Made by a program: the position numbers and the translations under genes. A stretch of DNA of 64,000 nt from positions 372,001-436,000 of the forward strand of contig WBMV01004764.1 of NCBI GenBank assembly GCA_013396655.1, written 5' to 3'. The notes beneath the pieces were generated by a model, which ran no database searches, was not told the DNA's origin, and saw only the letters and a list, made by a program, of their open reading frames with translations. Shown piece after piece: positions 22,237 through 35,800 of this stretch. Numbering within the stretch: position 1 is the stretch's first letter; every line of letters begins with the position of its first letter. Source of the stretch: Campylorhamphus procurvoides (taxonomy: Eukaryota > Chordata > Aves > Passeriformes > Dendrocolaptidae).

Positions 22237-25200
22237 AAGGACTACTGCTGCAGGGAGATGGACAGCCTTACTACCTGTGAGCAGAAGACTTCAGGGCTTT
22301 CTTAACTGTTTTTGCAGTGTGTTTGCATAGCCTTAGGACTGAGCTTTGTCAGTCTTCCTGTCTCCTTCACCTGCCTGCAGCTTTGTTTTACTTTGTTTGA
22401 CTGTAGCAGCAATTTTTCTAACTAACCAGGTATTTAACATATTTCTGTTTATCATTGCTTAGTATAATCTCAGTTTTATATTGGTAGTAGTAATAAACAG
22501 TTATTTTCTGTAGAATAAAATAGTTACAACTCTAATAAAACAGATCTGATACAATAGCAGAAGCCCTGAGAAGCAGAAACACAGTGTGTGGTGTGATAAA
22601 GTATATAAAGTATATAAAGATACGGGATGATAAAGTATAGAGCTGCACTAAACTGGATTTAGGGAAAACAAAACAAAGAAGCAGTATTTCACCTATGTAA
22701 AGGGCATCATATATATTAATTTATGATGTAACATGACAGTGTAGAGCAAAAAAGAAAAATAAATGTGTCTAAGTATGTTAGTAAACATAAAAGTACCAGA
22801 GGTGGATCCTAGAGCGAGGAAGAAGAAGCCAGTGGCATCAGTACAATCTTCCTCCCAAAGAGAGACTTCAGAGGCTGCTGACTTACTGTGCCACCCTCTC
22901 CACCAGACCAAAGCTGCTGACTTCAGGACTCAAAGGTGCGGTGCAAGAGTGACCATTACCCTGAGAAAAAGGATACCTACTAAGAACTGCATGTGTTACA
23001 ATTTTAATTGTATTATTACTATAAGTGAGACTTTTCCTAAAAGCAGTATGACTATTTCAATAATAATTAGATCTAGACTAATAACACTTCTAGATTTAGA
23101 TTGATACATTTTCCATTTCACTAAAAATGTTTGGGATATACTTATATAAAGCGTGCTTTCTCTGTGCCTGTGAACAGCATTTTGAGTGTAACAGACTCAT
23201 CAGTTCAACTTATTAATTGCTTTAAGCCTTTAAAGGAATTCCTGAATTGGTGAAGATTTCCTTGTGGCATAATGTCAACAAAATTACTTAAAAGCTTCAA
23301 AATCTTAGAAAAAAAAAAAACCTATTAGATACTGTGCTTGCTTCTCTGATTACAGTGAATTCTACCATGGCAAAAAAATCAAGAAAACTGCTTTTTTTTA
23401 ATTTTATCTCAGTCTGTTTATTCAGTAAGTACTTCTATTCCTGCACCCTGCACGTGAGACTTTCCTGAGACTTTCCCTCGTCATGGCTTTCTCTTGTTGG
23501 AGTTGAACATGATTTGGCAACATAGCCCCAGCGAGATTATTTCTTCCCTTACAGAGTTGCTTGACAGCACAAAACAAGCTCTAAGGAATTCAGAGTCCTT
23601 CTGCAGGGGCTGTATAAAATCCCTATTCGTAGTTACCTCTCAGTAACCGTCACATGTATCTCAGCATCTCTCAGCTCTGGGTGCCACGAGAAGGAGGCTC
23701 TTCTGGCAGTATTGGACTGAGCCTCATCCTGTATTAGACTTGATGGTATTCTATAACACTTCTATGTATCCAGAACTGTGATTGTGGAATTCACAGCGAT
23801 GGTGCCAGCAAGGCTCCTGCGCTGAGTCTGCGATATTAGGAGGATGTGACAACCACACCTGTGACATCTGCCCACATACAGAAATAAATGCATAACTAAA
23901 ACAGTGCTTTCATTTTATGATGGACAGTGTGTAGGGACTGTGGTTGGCTCCAGTGAGGTTTGATATCACATTAATATAAGGAGATTAAATGATGGTAAAA
24001 GGCCATTAAGGCTGGGAGATCAAAGCCCAAAACTTTGCTTAGGAGATGCCTAATGTTAGCGAAAGGCCTAAATGTCTTTGAGTCAGCCCCTTTGGCAGAC
24101 GCTCTGTAATAACACTTTCACTACCTGACCATATGCTGCTTTTTGAAGAGGTTTCTGCTCCGTTCAAAGCAAAACTGAATCTTTTCAACATGGATCTTGC
24201 ACTATACTAGTGGGGAAGAGGTCACAAAAGGCAGGATGTGTGGGAGCACATCATCCCACATACAGTCAAGGGGTGCTTATTTCAGGTGTAAAAGCAAAAT
24301 AGGTGAGATTTTGAAATCAAAACATCTCCAGAAACAGAAAGAATGGAAGTTCTTCTTTTATAATACATGTTCATATATAAAATAAGATTAAGGACAAATG
24401 AGTTTTAAGCCTACAAGATTCAAGAATTTTTAAATTGGCAGACAAGCATTCATTTTGCTAGATTCAAGTTCATGCAAGCATTGTAGCTGTTGCTGGAACT
24501 CAGCATTGATTCTCCCTCTTGACTATAAACAAATAAATTAATCCAAATCTTGGTCTGGACTTCATCAATGCTTTTTGGCCTGAATTTGTTCTAGTAAATG
24601 AAGGGATCTGGAAGGAAACCCCAAACTTCCTTGCACCAAAGTCATAAAAATAGCTAACAACCTGAAAGGAGCACCCAAGTACAGACAAACTGAGATACCT
24701 TGTTATCTTACCTGCAGTTGTGGAATCCCTGCATAACTAGTCCAGTTTTTTATGATTGAGTATTATGAAGCTCTTCATGTAGTGATAGAGAAGCATTATA
24801 TGCAGCAACAACTTGTTATGGTTATTTGCTTTCTGGAATTTTGTTTCATGGGGAGATTGACCTGGTTAGAAGCAAAACAAGGCAACCTACTGCATTTGAT
24901 TTATCACCCCTCACTTTGTAGGTGTGGAAGAGCTGGGGGCAGTAATCTGTAGCTTCGTTACACAGTAGTGTAAGGCAGCTAGAATTTGTGAATTAAAAGA
25001 AAAAGCCTAGTTTTCAAAACAGCCTTTTTGATTCTTTTTGGCTAAAATGTAAGAAGTTGAGAAAACGTGTATGCAACTGAACAAGGATTGCACAAGTAGC
25101 ACTGATTATGTGACCCTGAGAGGCCAAGAAAACAGGAAAAGGGAGCTAGCCAAGAGGTATATTTAAGAGAAGGTTCTCAAACTTCCCTCTTACCTTCAGG

Positions 25201-27596
25201 ATTGTTTCAAAAATCTAAAGCTAAGAAAGAAAAACCTGGACTTGGCAAAATAAATAATCCACGCTGTACAATATGTAGTGTCTCAGGATGATTTGTGACT
25301 TTTAGTAACACCGTATGTCATGAACAACACTGCGGGAATAATCCACAGAAATACAGCTGCTTGAAAATTGCTTCCAAGACCATTTTTAAATGAAGAATTA
25401 AATCAAAATTTTGCTCATTTTTTAAGGACTGTAACACAAAACCCACTGTATTCCATTCATAAAAGAGTATTGCAAATGGGAAATCTCAAAAATATTCTTA
25501 CACGATATTACATGGAAGGAATCATTTTGTTATTTTTCATAATTTGTTATTTTAATTTCAGGATGTTTGTGACCAGGAGAAACAAATCCCGTGATACGAT
25601 TTTTTATCAGTAATTAAACTTTGAGTTGTCTTCCTGCCACAAATACACAAGAAAAGCAAGTTTATTATTTTATGTCCTCCAAATGGCCATATACAGATGG
25701 TTCTTACAATTAATTTCTCACAGATAACTTGATTATACCCACTTTAAACTTGATGTAGAAGAGAGAAAAGGCATTTACATTAATCAAGAGAATTCAGAGG
25801 TATTTACATTTTTCCACTCAGAGCTAGTCGTGTATGGGACATTATCCATAAACAGTACTAGGGAAAATGGCTTTTATTACATATTCTTCACTGTAATTTT
25901 TTAAGATACCTAGTGGAAAAAAGACTTTTCCTGTATTGGAAATTTTCTTTGCCAAATGCTTTCTTTTAAAAATAATTTTTTTAACGATCTCAATACATTT
26001 ATAATGTGCAGCAAAAGTAAAATTAGTATTTATTGACTATAAATCTGTAACCCTATCATGTATGCTTTTATTGCTGACACTTGCCAGGAGAAAATGTTCT
26101 CTGTAATACCTGAGCCATATTCAGCCTTTTAAGCAACTCCAGTTAATGTTATACCATGAAAGGTGATGTAGTTAAAAGCATCTATAGACTATGTTTAAAG
26201 GACTTTTACAATGCTATTTTTCTCACTAGAATGAAAAAAGAAGCAAAAATTTACTTCCATATGAGGTTTTATATCTTCATAATAAGCTTGAGCTACAGCA
26301 CATTCCAGCCAAGGTTGAGGGACTGTTGCTGTGTGGGAAGGATCATGTCCATGGTGAACTGAGGAACCACCTGCTGGTTTCTGGTTCTTTTGACACCATC
26401 ATTTGCTTCCTACCACAGGTTACATGTATTTTACTACTATTCGCTATTTATACCATCATAATGTGATTATGATGGTATAAATTATGATGATATATTATTA
26501 TTCAGACCTGAATTTTCATGAATTTTCATCATACCTCTGAAAAATGCTATCCCTGTTACAAACCAAATAGTGTCTTCTGCATGTGTATATTTCCTGGAGA
26601 CTGCAGCAGAAAATATGCAGGAGAAAAAATGTCCTAGAGCCCAGACAAGGAATCTCATGAGTTTGTATTTGTGCAAAAGAGCTGCCTGGTCTATCCAAGG
26701 AGCTCTTAAACATTACATAAATATAATACAGTGCAGCAACTGAAAGGTGCAGTGTATGAAGTCAGAATGAGATTTATTTAAAAAGTATAGTTTGATTCTA
26801 TTACAGGTTTTCCCATTCTAATGCAGAATACATCTCTATTAACATAGATATTTAAGGGAAAAACACACAATGCTATCTTCAGCTCACCAGATCACAATAG
26901 CACACATTTGCATTGACTTAAACCTGGATTCTCCTCTCCCCAGACAGCTTTCTTTCTAGTGTGCCTCAAGGACCAGCACTGGTACTTTCCTGCTGGTACA
27001 CTGGTGCTTTGCAAGGCACACATCCAGATGCAGTGAAGGTATTCCTCTCTGCTGTATCAGCCCCACCACCCCTTCTCTGCTGACAAATGGCATTTCAAGG
27101 AGAGTATGAATGTCAAGCAGTCAGCCCTTCAAGAAACTGTATTCATTTTCACTTCTCCAAGTGCAGTTACACTGAGAAATTAATGCTTAATATGATATTA
27201 GAATGCTGGCAGACCATGGTCCACATGCTGTCCTGGCTCAGTGGAAAAAGGAACCACCCCACAGTTGGAGATGTGTACGTGCTTATGTGTATATGGCAGA
27301 ATAACATTTTGCACATAAAATAAAGATTTTCCCAACCTTACTTTAAGCACCTTCCTACTCTGACTATAAAATGTGCCAGTGTATTTGAAGAAATTAAAAT
27401 CTCCTCTCCAGGCTGATAGATGAATCCTGCCATGGTGTGTCCAGAGAAGCAGCACCTCAGGAGAGCTCTGAAAAGCTTCATGCCATCTGCATTGTGAGAA
27501 AATGTGTAGAGCCTACTTCTGATGATACCCGACAATTTTTGCCTGGAACTAAAGGCTCTTCAAAGGCTTTACACTTTCATTTTGAAATAAAATATT
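22237..27596. other. Non-coding AT-rich unique sequence
   Basis: No gene recognised. It contains a small tandem of GTATATAAA units at 22595-22625, A/T runs at 23311-23322, a T-rich acceptor-like site ending near 25561 whose downstream frame stops after about 17 codons, and the perfect hairpin at 26446-26482, listed separately. Confidence 0.55.
26446..26482. repeat. Perfect inverted repeat, 16-bp arms, 5-base spacer
   Basis: ATTTATACCATCATAA at 26446-26461 is followed after TGTGA by its exact reverse complement at 26467-26482. A perfect 16-bp hairpin is unusual against the mutated background here. It could be a recent template-switch (quasi-palindrome correction) product, the remnant of a small terminal-inverted-repeat element, or a hairpin RNA stem. 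The arms are too short for a typical pre-miRNA. Confidence 0.9.
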
Positions 27597-27763
27597 GCCC
27601 AGAGAGTTTGTGGACTCTTCATCCCTGTAAATGTTCAAGGCCATGCTGGATGGGGCTCTGAGTAACCTGGTCTAGTGGAAGGTTCCCTCCTCATGGCAGA
27701 GGGGTTGGAATTAGATGATCTTTAAGGTCTCTTGCAAACCAAACCATTCTATGATTTCATGAG
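27597..27763 (+). mobile_element. CR1 LINE 3' end, plus strand
   Basis: This stretch matches the last about 165 bases of CR1 in sense orientation, with GTTCAAGGCCATGCTGGATG, the GGTCTAGTGGAAGG block, and the terminal ATTCTATGATTT repeat. It is strongly 5'-truncated, as is typical for CR1. Confidence 0.88.
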
Positions 27764-29202
27764 ATACCAGCTCCTCCTGTGTTCATCTGACAAGATCTGA
27801 ACTCTTGCAAGTACAATGGAGGACTTCAGGAAAGTGAAGCATTTTCTCTTAGCACACTGTGTGCCAGGCACTGTGTCAGAAGGCTACTGTGGCTGTATCA
27901 CTAAGGCTGATGAAGAAAGACTTAAGACTCCCTCTTTGTACCCAGCCACCACCAGCATTGTGGTTCCCAGGAAAAACAGGAAGCATTCTTTGTTAAAGAT
28001 TGATTTGCTTTATGGTGGCTCTTTACCATTGGGATGAAAAGAGAGGTGTAAGAGAGGCTTTGCTCTTTGCTCTTGAACTAATAAATAGTAATAATAACTC
28101 CTGTAAGTCTTTCCCACAAGTGGCCCCACATCTTCTCAACATAACTTTTACCCTCTGGAATGTTCCTGCCTCTCCCATTTTGTGGCCCCTTCTCCCAGCG
28201 CTGGCTGCCACCCTTCCCAGGCAGCCCCGGGCTCAGCCATAGGCACCTTTGCAAGGCATAGCACCCTCTCCTCTGCTCCCTGCCTCTCTGCCTGAGGCAG
28301 GAACTTACCCAGGGACAGAGATTCCTAATCTGTGAGGCAAATGTAGGCTCAGGTGCCAGGAGGGTGGGGAAGCCACTCTCAGCACCTGAAGGGTAAAGCA
28401 CCACTGTGTCTGCCCTTCACCCTCACCCAGACCTGCTTACAGAGAGAACCTCTCCTCCAGAGCTACTGAAGTGGCTCTTGGCCCCTTCCTACAGGAACTT
28501 TATGGTGACCTATGAAGATGGTGGTGGTACTTCCTCCACAATCAGCCCCTCTCTAGATCACTTTTGAGAAGTGATGCTTTGTTACATAGGGAAAGGCTGA
28601 TGTATGAAGGGCTGATGTAGAGTCAGGACTGTACAGGTTTATGTATTTGTGAAGTTTTTTTTTACTCCTTGAACCATCTAAAGGAGATTAGAAGTTATAA
28701 CTGAGGTTTAAAATGGACAGAGAAATACACATAAATATGCTCATAGAAGTATTTGATCAGAAATGTATACAGAAAGCTGCTTTTAAAAATCCTAATATTT
28801 GTAATTTCCCCCTCAGAGTATCTTGATTCCTATCTGAAAATGTTAAAATGTATTCTACAAACATTATCTCATAATGGTTTCAGCTTTAGTGTAGGGTTTA
28901 TGTTGCAGTAGAATAAACACCTGAGCAATGTAAACATGCATGATCTGACTCTAAGAAAAGGAGGGAAAAAAGTATTTTTCTCTCTAGTGATGGTTTCCCT
29001 CCATGGTAGAATTTTTTCTGCTAGTACCCAATTAAAAAGTCTTCTCTGGTGTTGTTATGGCTCCCCCATTGGAGAATTATTAGGCAGAAGACAATAAGAG
29101 TGTTTCCTTTCCCTCCTAACAGTTTCACTTTTTATTTTTCAGGCAAATCACAGCTTGGCTGGCTACATGATTTGAGTCTCAAAAGGAGCCAGTTGCAAGG
29201 TC

Positions 29203-29228
29203 CATAGTGGCCACAGCTGGCCACTATG
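29203..29228. repeat. Inverted repeat, 11-bp arms, 4-base loop
   Basis: CATAGTGGCCA (29203-29213) and its exact reverse complement (29218-29228) flank CAGC. It is a stable short hairpin about 60 bases after a good acceptor-like site at 29143. Confidence 0.85.
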
Positions 29229-30202
29229 TCCCACCAGTGGGACGGGTTGTTGTGGTGGCCTCACTTCTGCAACCCAAACAGAACTGTGAAAGCTGGGGGA
29301 ACCAAGACACAGCCATGTCATCAGCTTGTCAGAGGAGTGTGCCAGTCCATGTCATCCCACCTTCCAGCTAACCTAGAAATACTGTGCCCAGTCTTGCCTT
29401 ATGTGAGCCCACAATACATCCAGCACTGCAACTTGCTACAGCACTCAGTGGGAGCATTAATTTAGCTCTCAGAAGTGAGGAATAGTTGTACTCTCAAGCC
29501 AGTGATATTCAGGCATGTCTCCAGAAATATATAATTCTTCTTAAGAAGGTATTCTCTAATACCAGGCTTTGAGATTGGCAAAGTGACAGCAGTATAGCCC
29601 AAGTGAACAGTTAAAATTTGGCAGACTTCACTTCCCAGTTAGAACTATAAGAACTATGTCAGAGTTTTATTTGATTAACATTCACTATCTGTAGTGATCA
29701 AAGGACTACGTCTGAAAAATTAGCATTTTAGGAGGTCTTTGATAGTCAGCAATAAAATTCTCATACTTAGCCTGAAATCATTCCCATCTGCATTCTTTAC
29801 TGGCTTATAATTTATGAAGTCTCATTAATGAAATCAAACAGATAGGAAGCACACCTGAAGCTTTATCCTAACACAAAACAGAGACTCTAGGTAATTAGGG
29901 TAGCAGCTATTATTTTACTTCTCTGTCCCTCCTGTAATTAGTATGGCTTGTATTTGAAGAGGGAAAGAGTCAAAGACCATTCACAAGATATTGTTTTAGT
30001 ATCACTTTAATTCATGACACATTGTTTTAATCTCACCTTGCGTTTCAAGGTGACTTCTGAGCAAACTAGGTTTGGGCTCTCCCCCGGTGGCAGACTACCA
30101 ATGACAGACTATGTGGCTCAAGTCCAGGAAAAAAAAAATTACTTCAGCCAGAGTTTTGCCTCCTAAAGACCTTAAATAGCCTTTTTCTTCTGTTATCAAC
30201 AG

Positions 30203-30314
30203 AAATCAAAGAGCATGACTTGTACAGTGGATACTTTTCCAGCATGGACAGTGCCACCTGAGGGAATAGGACTACTTATTGACTGTATACTGCAGAAGTC
30301 AGGGAGCACAAAGG
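30203..30314 (+). other. Candidate exon bounded by splice signals, unidentified
   Basis: A good acceptor (pyrimidine tract then ATCAACAG) precedes 30203, and AAAGG|GTGAGG follows at 30314, giving 112 nt. One frame is open for all 37 codons and continues past the donor to a TAG near 30380. Third positions are not GC-biased (about 40%), so coding evidence is weak and a chance pseudo-exon is the main alternative. I recognise no family. Confidence 0.18.
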
Positions 30315-32057
30315 GTGAGGAAAGATTACTGCAGCAGGAGTTGACTTGGGCTAATTTCCAACATGGAGACTATGCAGCATAGAGCATCCTTTTATAAGTA
30401 TGACCTTTATAACACATTGCATTAGCCTACTAATACCACAAGGAATATTTTATTTGGATTTATGCAGTTTTAACAAAGACTGTCAAGGACACAACCATAA
30501 TTTATTACTTATGATGGAAAATTGTATTTCAAAACATTAAACTTTTAATAGAAAAATATTTACAAAAAAACCCAGGTATTTCACACATACACACATGCAC
30601 AGATACATACATTAAAAAAAAAAGTGAAAGTGCAAAGTTCTAAGCTTTCAGATAGGGAGTGAATGTTTTCCATTTGGAGTTATAGACCAGTTTGCATCTG
30701 GGAATGATGTTTGCCCCTGTGCCCATCTCTTCTGTGATGCTGGCTGCCTAGGTGTAAACACACCTCACTGCATCTGCAGGGATTGTGCTGAAGGAGCCAC
30801 CTCACTAAGCAGCCAGCATGGCCATCACTTGCTGCAGCAGGGAGCCTGCTTTCCTGTCAGCCAAGGAAAATCAGCAGGAACTGTTAGACACAAGTTAGAT
30901 ATCTGCCCTGTGCAGTTTCGCAGAAATGTTATGACTAGTGAGAACTTATTGCAATGTTATAGACAAGTTTGAACCTTCTTGGCAACAGCTGTGCAGTCAC
31001 TTCTGCTAAGGAACTATTGCCTTTGTACTTACTAAGACAATATGTTGTTTATGAGCAATATAACATTAGTATATGATACTAGATGTGGCCTGGCAGAGTT
31101 GTCCCTTGAACTGTGAAACTGGTCTGCAGTATAAACAGAAGTTTTCTGTACTATAGTTCATGATAAACATCCCTGAATTTTTCTTAAAACAGTACTAAAG
31201 GCTTTGAAAGTGTTAGCAATTTAGGGTGTTTGACTTGCAATTCTAGAGTAAAAGGCAAATTATATCTGAGCAACTATTTTGGATGCTTCATGAAAAGTTT
31301 CAGCAGGACAGACTTCCCCTTCAAAGTTGCAGGCAAAGATGTGCACTGGCAATGAGAAAACTGAGAATCTCTTTACTAAGCTAAGAAAGTATTAACTCCT
31401 GCAAAGGACCACTAGTCCTCAGAAATCTGTTTCAAAGAAGAATTAAAGTTTAATTGCAATTATTTTTGAATAGTCACAACATTCCCACACAGAAATTCCA
31501 AAATTAGTTAGGCAGGTGAATCATCAAGGGCAGACTGTACCATTTTAACTCAAACCTTTAAAGGCTCTTGTCAAAACCATCATTATCTTAGCATCTGAGT
31601 GCGCTGTGGGTGATGATCTCACACCAAGTAGATACTCACCATCATTTTGAAGCGTATTGATTCACTTGTCCAAGTATATATAATCAAACTGTTGAAGATG
31701 CTGTGCAAATAGCACTATCCACATATCATAAGGCAGGAGCAGTTTAGTTCCACCAGTCTCCAGCACAAAAGAGCAAATCTGATGAATTTTGTAGTCATGA
31801 GAGATCATTTGGTCTGTATGTTTGCTAGCTGAACCCTTCAAACTCTTCCTTTTTCCTGGCTGAGGGCATGAACACCCACCAGTACTATCTGTGCTGCTGC
31901 AAGTTGCCAGCCCCAGTAAGCATCTTGTCCCTCTGGCAGTGGCTGCTAACGCAAGTCTGAATGAAGAGCAGGGTGTACAGTGACTGACAAGAAACTATAG
32001 GAGTACATCACTGTCTGCTGGTTAAGCCTGCAACAGTCCATAGCTATATGGGGATGA

Positions 32058-32087
32058 TATGTATTAACTGAGTATGTATTAACTGAA
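32058..32087. repeat. 15-bp tandem duplication
   Basis: TATGTATTAACTGAG is followed directly by a copy differing only at the last base. It is a simple replication-slippage duplication. Confidence 0.85.
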
Positions 32088-32730
32088 GCACAGGATCTCT
32101 TCCAGTCTTTGTAGAAAATCCTTCCAATGAAAAAGAAAAGCCTTTTATGTCTCCAGCTCACCAAATAGCCTTCTCATTCAAAGCATCAGCACAGCTCTCC
32201 TAAACTCCTGCATTATTTTCCATGCTTAAAGAGCACGTGTTGACTGGCAGCAGCTGAGACATGCTAAAAGCTGTCCAAGGAGCATGAAAGGTGGCATCAG
32301 ACTGTGTGAGTCTGCAATAATCCACTGATCTTTTTGAACACATTCTTTTGTTTAGGCAGACTTTAGTTATTAGATTTGACACGTATTTCACATATTACAA
32401 AACTGATCATTATTGTGTAGCTGGCTAATCCTCAGTTTGGGGAAGGATTGATTTTTAAATTCATATAGAAAGGTTGTCAACATGAGCACTGAAGTTCTAT
32501 GTTTCTAAACATATGATATACTTTGTTTTAACATCAGAGATTTGATGCAAATGATAGGTAGATTTACATAAAAGGGGATAATGTACATATCGTGAGCACA
32601 AAACTGCTTCACAGCCAATAATCAAAGTAGAAATGGATTTGGTTCTCTGTGAAACATTCATTCAAGATTGGAGTTAGATGACAGGTCTCTTTAAGCAGGC
32701 ATTCAAGCTTTTCTGTAAAGACAAAGGTAG

Positions 32731-32843
32731 AATCATAGAATCATTTAGATTGGAAAAGAATTTAAAGATCATCAAATCCAACCATTAACCCAGCACTGCT
32801 AAGTTCACCATGAAACCATGTCCCTAAGCAGCACATCTACATA
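32731..32843 (-). mobile_element. CR1 3'-end fragment, minus strand
   Basis: It begins with the reverse-complemented terminal repeat AATCATAGAATCATTTAGA and continues through the subfamily block ending near CCCTAAGCAGCACATCTAC. It is a different subfamily from the copies at 17.9 and 20.1 kb. Only about 110 bases remain. Confidence 0.85.
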
Positions 32844-35800
32844 ACTTAATAGAGTCCAGAATAAAACTTGCAGGAGAAATATCAATTTAGATGTATTTTG
32901 ATGCTTTTGTGCCTTAACAATAAAATGAAAAAATGCTAATATCAGAAGTTAGGATGCATTTTTAATGTAAATATTTTAAAAAAAGCCTACTATGTGGTAT
33001 TTTCCATAAAATAGTTTTCATTAACATAAAAACCCAATGTCCACTAAATGTTATAGACCTAACCAGTCTTTTCTGCAGGCTTCCAGGTTATAAGAAAGTA
33101 GGTTATAATGAGGTCACTGAAAGTTAGTTATTAACTTTGGCTCTTTTGGTGAGCATCTCTTAACAGGGCCTTTATACTTTATAGGCTCTCAGAATGCAGT
33201 TTCAGTATTTCTTCCTCATGTCTGAATTTTAATCACTGTACAAGTCACTGAAAGCGTCTCAATTTCAATTAACAGAACTGAAGTCATTACCATGGCACAA
33301 AAATGCTTCATCTCAGTAAGACCCTTTTCTATTCTTCCTTTTTCACCTACAAATAAATGCTGAGAATCCAGGAGGTAACTTCCTGTCAGAAGAGGGATCT
33401 GGGAGAGATTTTGAGGGACTCATTCTACATCAGTTCTTTCAGAAGTGTGCTTCTTCATCTGAAGATCAGGCCTCTTTAATCTGAGTATTTAAACATTCAT
33501 TTATATATTTAATTCTAAGTTGGCCATGTTCATTCTTGTTAACTGGATGCACAGTAGTCACTGATAAATTCATATGATGCTAGTTTTAAAATGTGCACCC
33601 AGCTTTACATTTTGTGACAACTTTCTAGTGGCCTTGGTTACACACCTTATACAAAACCAAAATAAGTCTAAATAAGTTATTATCCAGGTCATGAACTCGA
33701 ATAACATTTTTATTGCTTCATTGCTGTAACCTTTTTATAACCAGGTTTGCTTTGCTCTTCCACACTATATATTAAAATTATCACCTTCTCAGCTTTTGAA
33801 AGAATATGATCATGAATGCAGTCCAGTTCCTAAGATATATGATAACACTTTTTCCTCAGTGAATCAGGCCTATATAAGAACCATGGCAAACCCTCACACT
33901 TGCTGTACTGTCCAGATGATGAGATTTCAGTATAAGGCACTTGGATAGATCTTCTTTGTCCTTAAAATTATGTGAGTTTTCCTGCTAAAAGGCAATTCTC
34001 ATGATGATTACGGCATGTAAAAACCTCCGTGTGGTTGATCAGAGCAAAGCGTATACCACACTTTGACCATATTTTGAAAATTAGTGAAGGACTTTACTTA
34101 TGTGCAGGTGTGTGGTTCTGCTGTGCACTATATTGAGCTCACCCAGCAAGATGTGAATTTGCATATATTATCCTATTATCATTCCTCTCTCAAAGCTTTA
34201 TTAGCTTGAGTGCAATACTGCCTGAACACAGCTAGACTGCTTTCAGAAATGAGTTGGTTCATGCACAGTCAGTGTAAAAATCATTGATTTTTGGAGATTT
34301 GTTAGTTATACCCTTGCTTATTTTTTCCATATTGGCACTTGCATTTTATTACAGTCTATGCCCACTAATACAATATGTAGCCCTTTATTCCAGGAGATTC
34401 TCATCAGTGTATTTTATATTAATCAGAATTATCAATCAATAATTTGTCTTGCATCAGTACCTATCAGCACTTCTACATGGAAAAATGCAAATCATTTTAT
34501 TCACTCCAGAGAGGAGGTGGATTTTAAGGGTAGCAAAAACTGAGCAAGTAGCGGAAATGAAAATCTGGGCTAGTGATTTTTCTTTTATTTAAGCAAAATT
34601 AGCCAGTGATTTATACTGGCTGGAGAGGAAAGGTGAGAGGATCTGAAAGTTGCTTGATGACAAAAAGTAGAAATTTCTCTTCATCCAAATACTGCTTGGA
34701 TGAGGGCTGACACAAGTTTCTTGTGCATTGACTATCTTCAGAGGTATCAAATTCACTTAATCATTCCCCTTTAGTCCCAGGCTTGTCTGAGAGTAAAGAT
34801 GCCAATAACATCGCATACAGTGTTATAGGGGCTTGCCGGCTGGAAGCTGTATTGATCTGTCTTTTGTATCCCCTGCCAAGTGGGGTCCTGAACTGGACTT
34901 CAGAGAGAGAGTTGCTGTGTTAAGGATGCCAGGCCCTGGGCAGGCAGTCCAATGGGAGCTCCTATGCAGAGGCAGCAATGCACCTTTGGTGCCTCAGGCA
35001 GGAGGAAAACAGCCTCTTCCCAGAACTTCTGTGACTCTGATACAAAGTGCCTGAAGACCTGGAATCATCAATTCTAGTTGCAAGAAGACTGTCCATAAGA
35101 AGCATTTGTTTGGTTTTTTGTTGTTTTACTGCAGTCTAGTAGTGCTATGCAGAGCACCCTACAGGCACAAATTACAGTTCTCACTCTGGTCATAAAACAT
35201 TGCAATCAAAATTTCTAAATATATTGGGCAGGAATCCAGTGTTAGATCCACCTTTCTTTAGAAAGAGTCTGTCTCTACCAAAGTGCCCTACCCCAATTTG
35301 CTGTGAGCTAAGCTCTCCCCACCCTGAATAACAGCACTAATTAAGAAAGTTTTTGGCTAATTACCTTTCATACTGCCACTTAAGTTGACCTAATTTGTGC
35401 TTGGCAGGTTCTGTAAAGAAAGTTAGTCAGTGAAGAATAAGAAGCTGTGTTGCAGTAAACAACTCAATGCAGGCAATATCTGGGCAATATCTGGGCAAAC
35501 AGACATTTGGAGCTCTTCAAAGGTAAAAATACAAAATGGTGTTTCTTTGTTGTTAATTTTATAAGCTCTTTCCAAGGCAAAATTAAATGGTGTATTTGTT
35601 GTAACACAAATATTGCCTGAGATGTGCAGAAGACTGGTGAATCATTTCCTGTTTGCTGCATTGTTGCTTTACAGCTTTCCCCCAACAAGAGGCATGATGT
35701 TGCCCAAACAACCTATGAAGCACATCTGGGTGCTGAGTTTCACTCAGTCCCCTGGTTCCCTCTGGGCTGTGGAAGGCTGTACACAGTGGCATGTGTGGTG

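Larger units (their letters stand above)
27764..32730. other. Non-coding sequence, with GC-richer part at 28.1-28.5 kb
   Basis: No gene recognised with confidence. GC rises at 28120-28500. Acceptor-like tracts end at about 28494 and 29143, the latter with a CTAAC branch point. Reading frames after both close within about 25 codons. An 11-bp-arm hairpin lies at 29203-29228, an A-run at 30615-30624 and a 15-bp tandem duplication at 32058-32087. A 112-codon minus-strand frame without codon bias spans about 31662-31998. Confidence 0.5.

Noticed and set aside
31662..31998. 112-codon minus-strand open stretch with a protein-like C-terminus and a nearby GTGAGT
   Set aside because: No codon bias, no good acceptor and no family match. 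Open stretches of this size occur several times by chance here.
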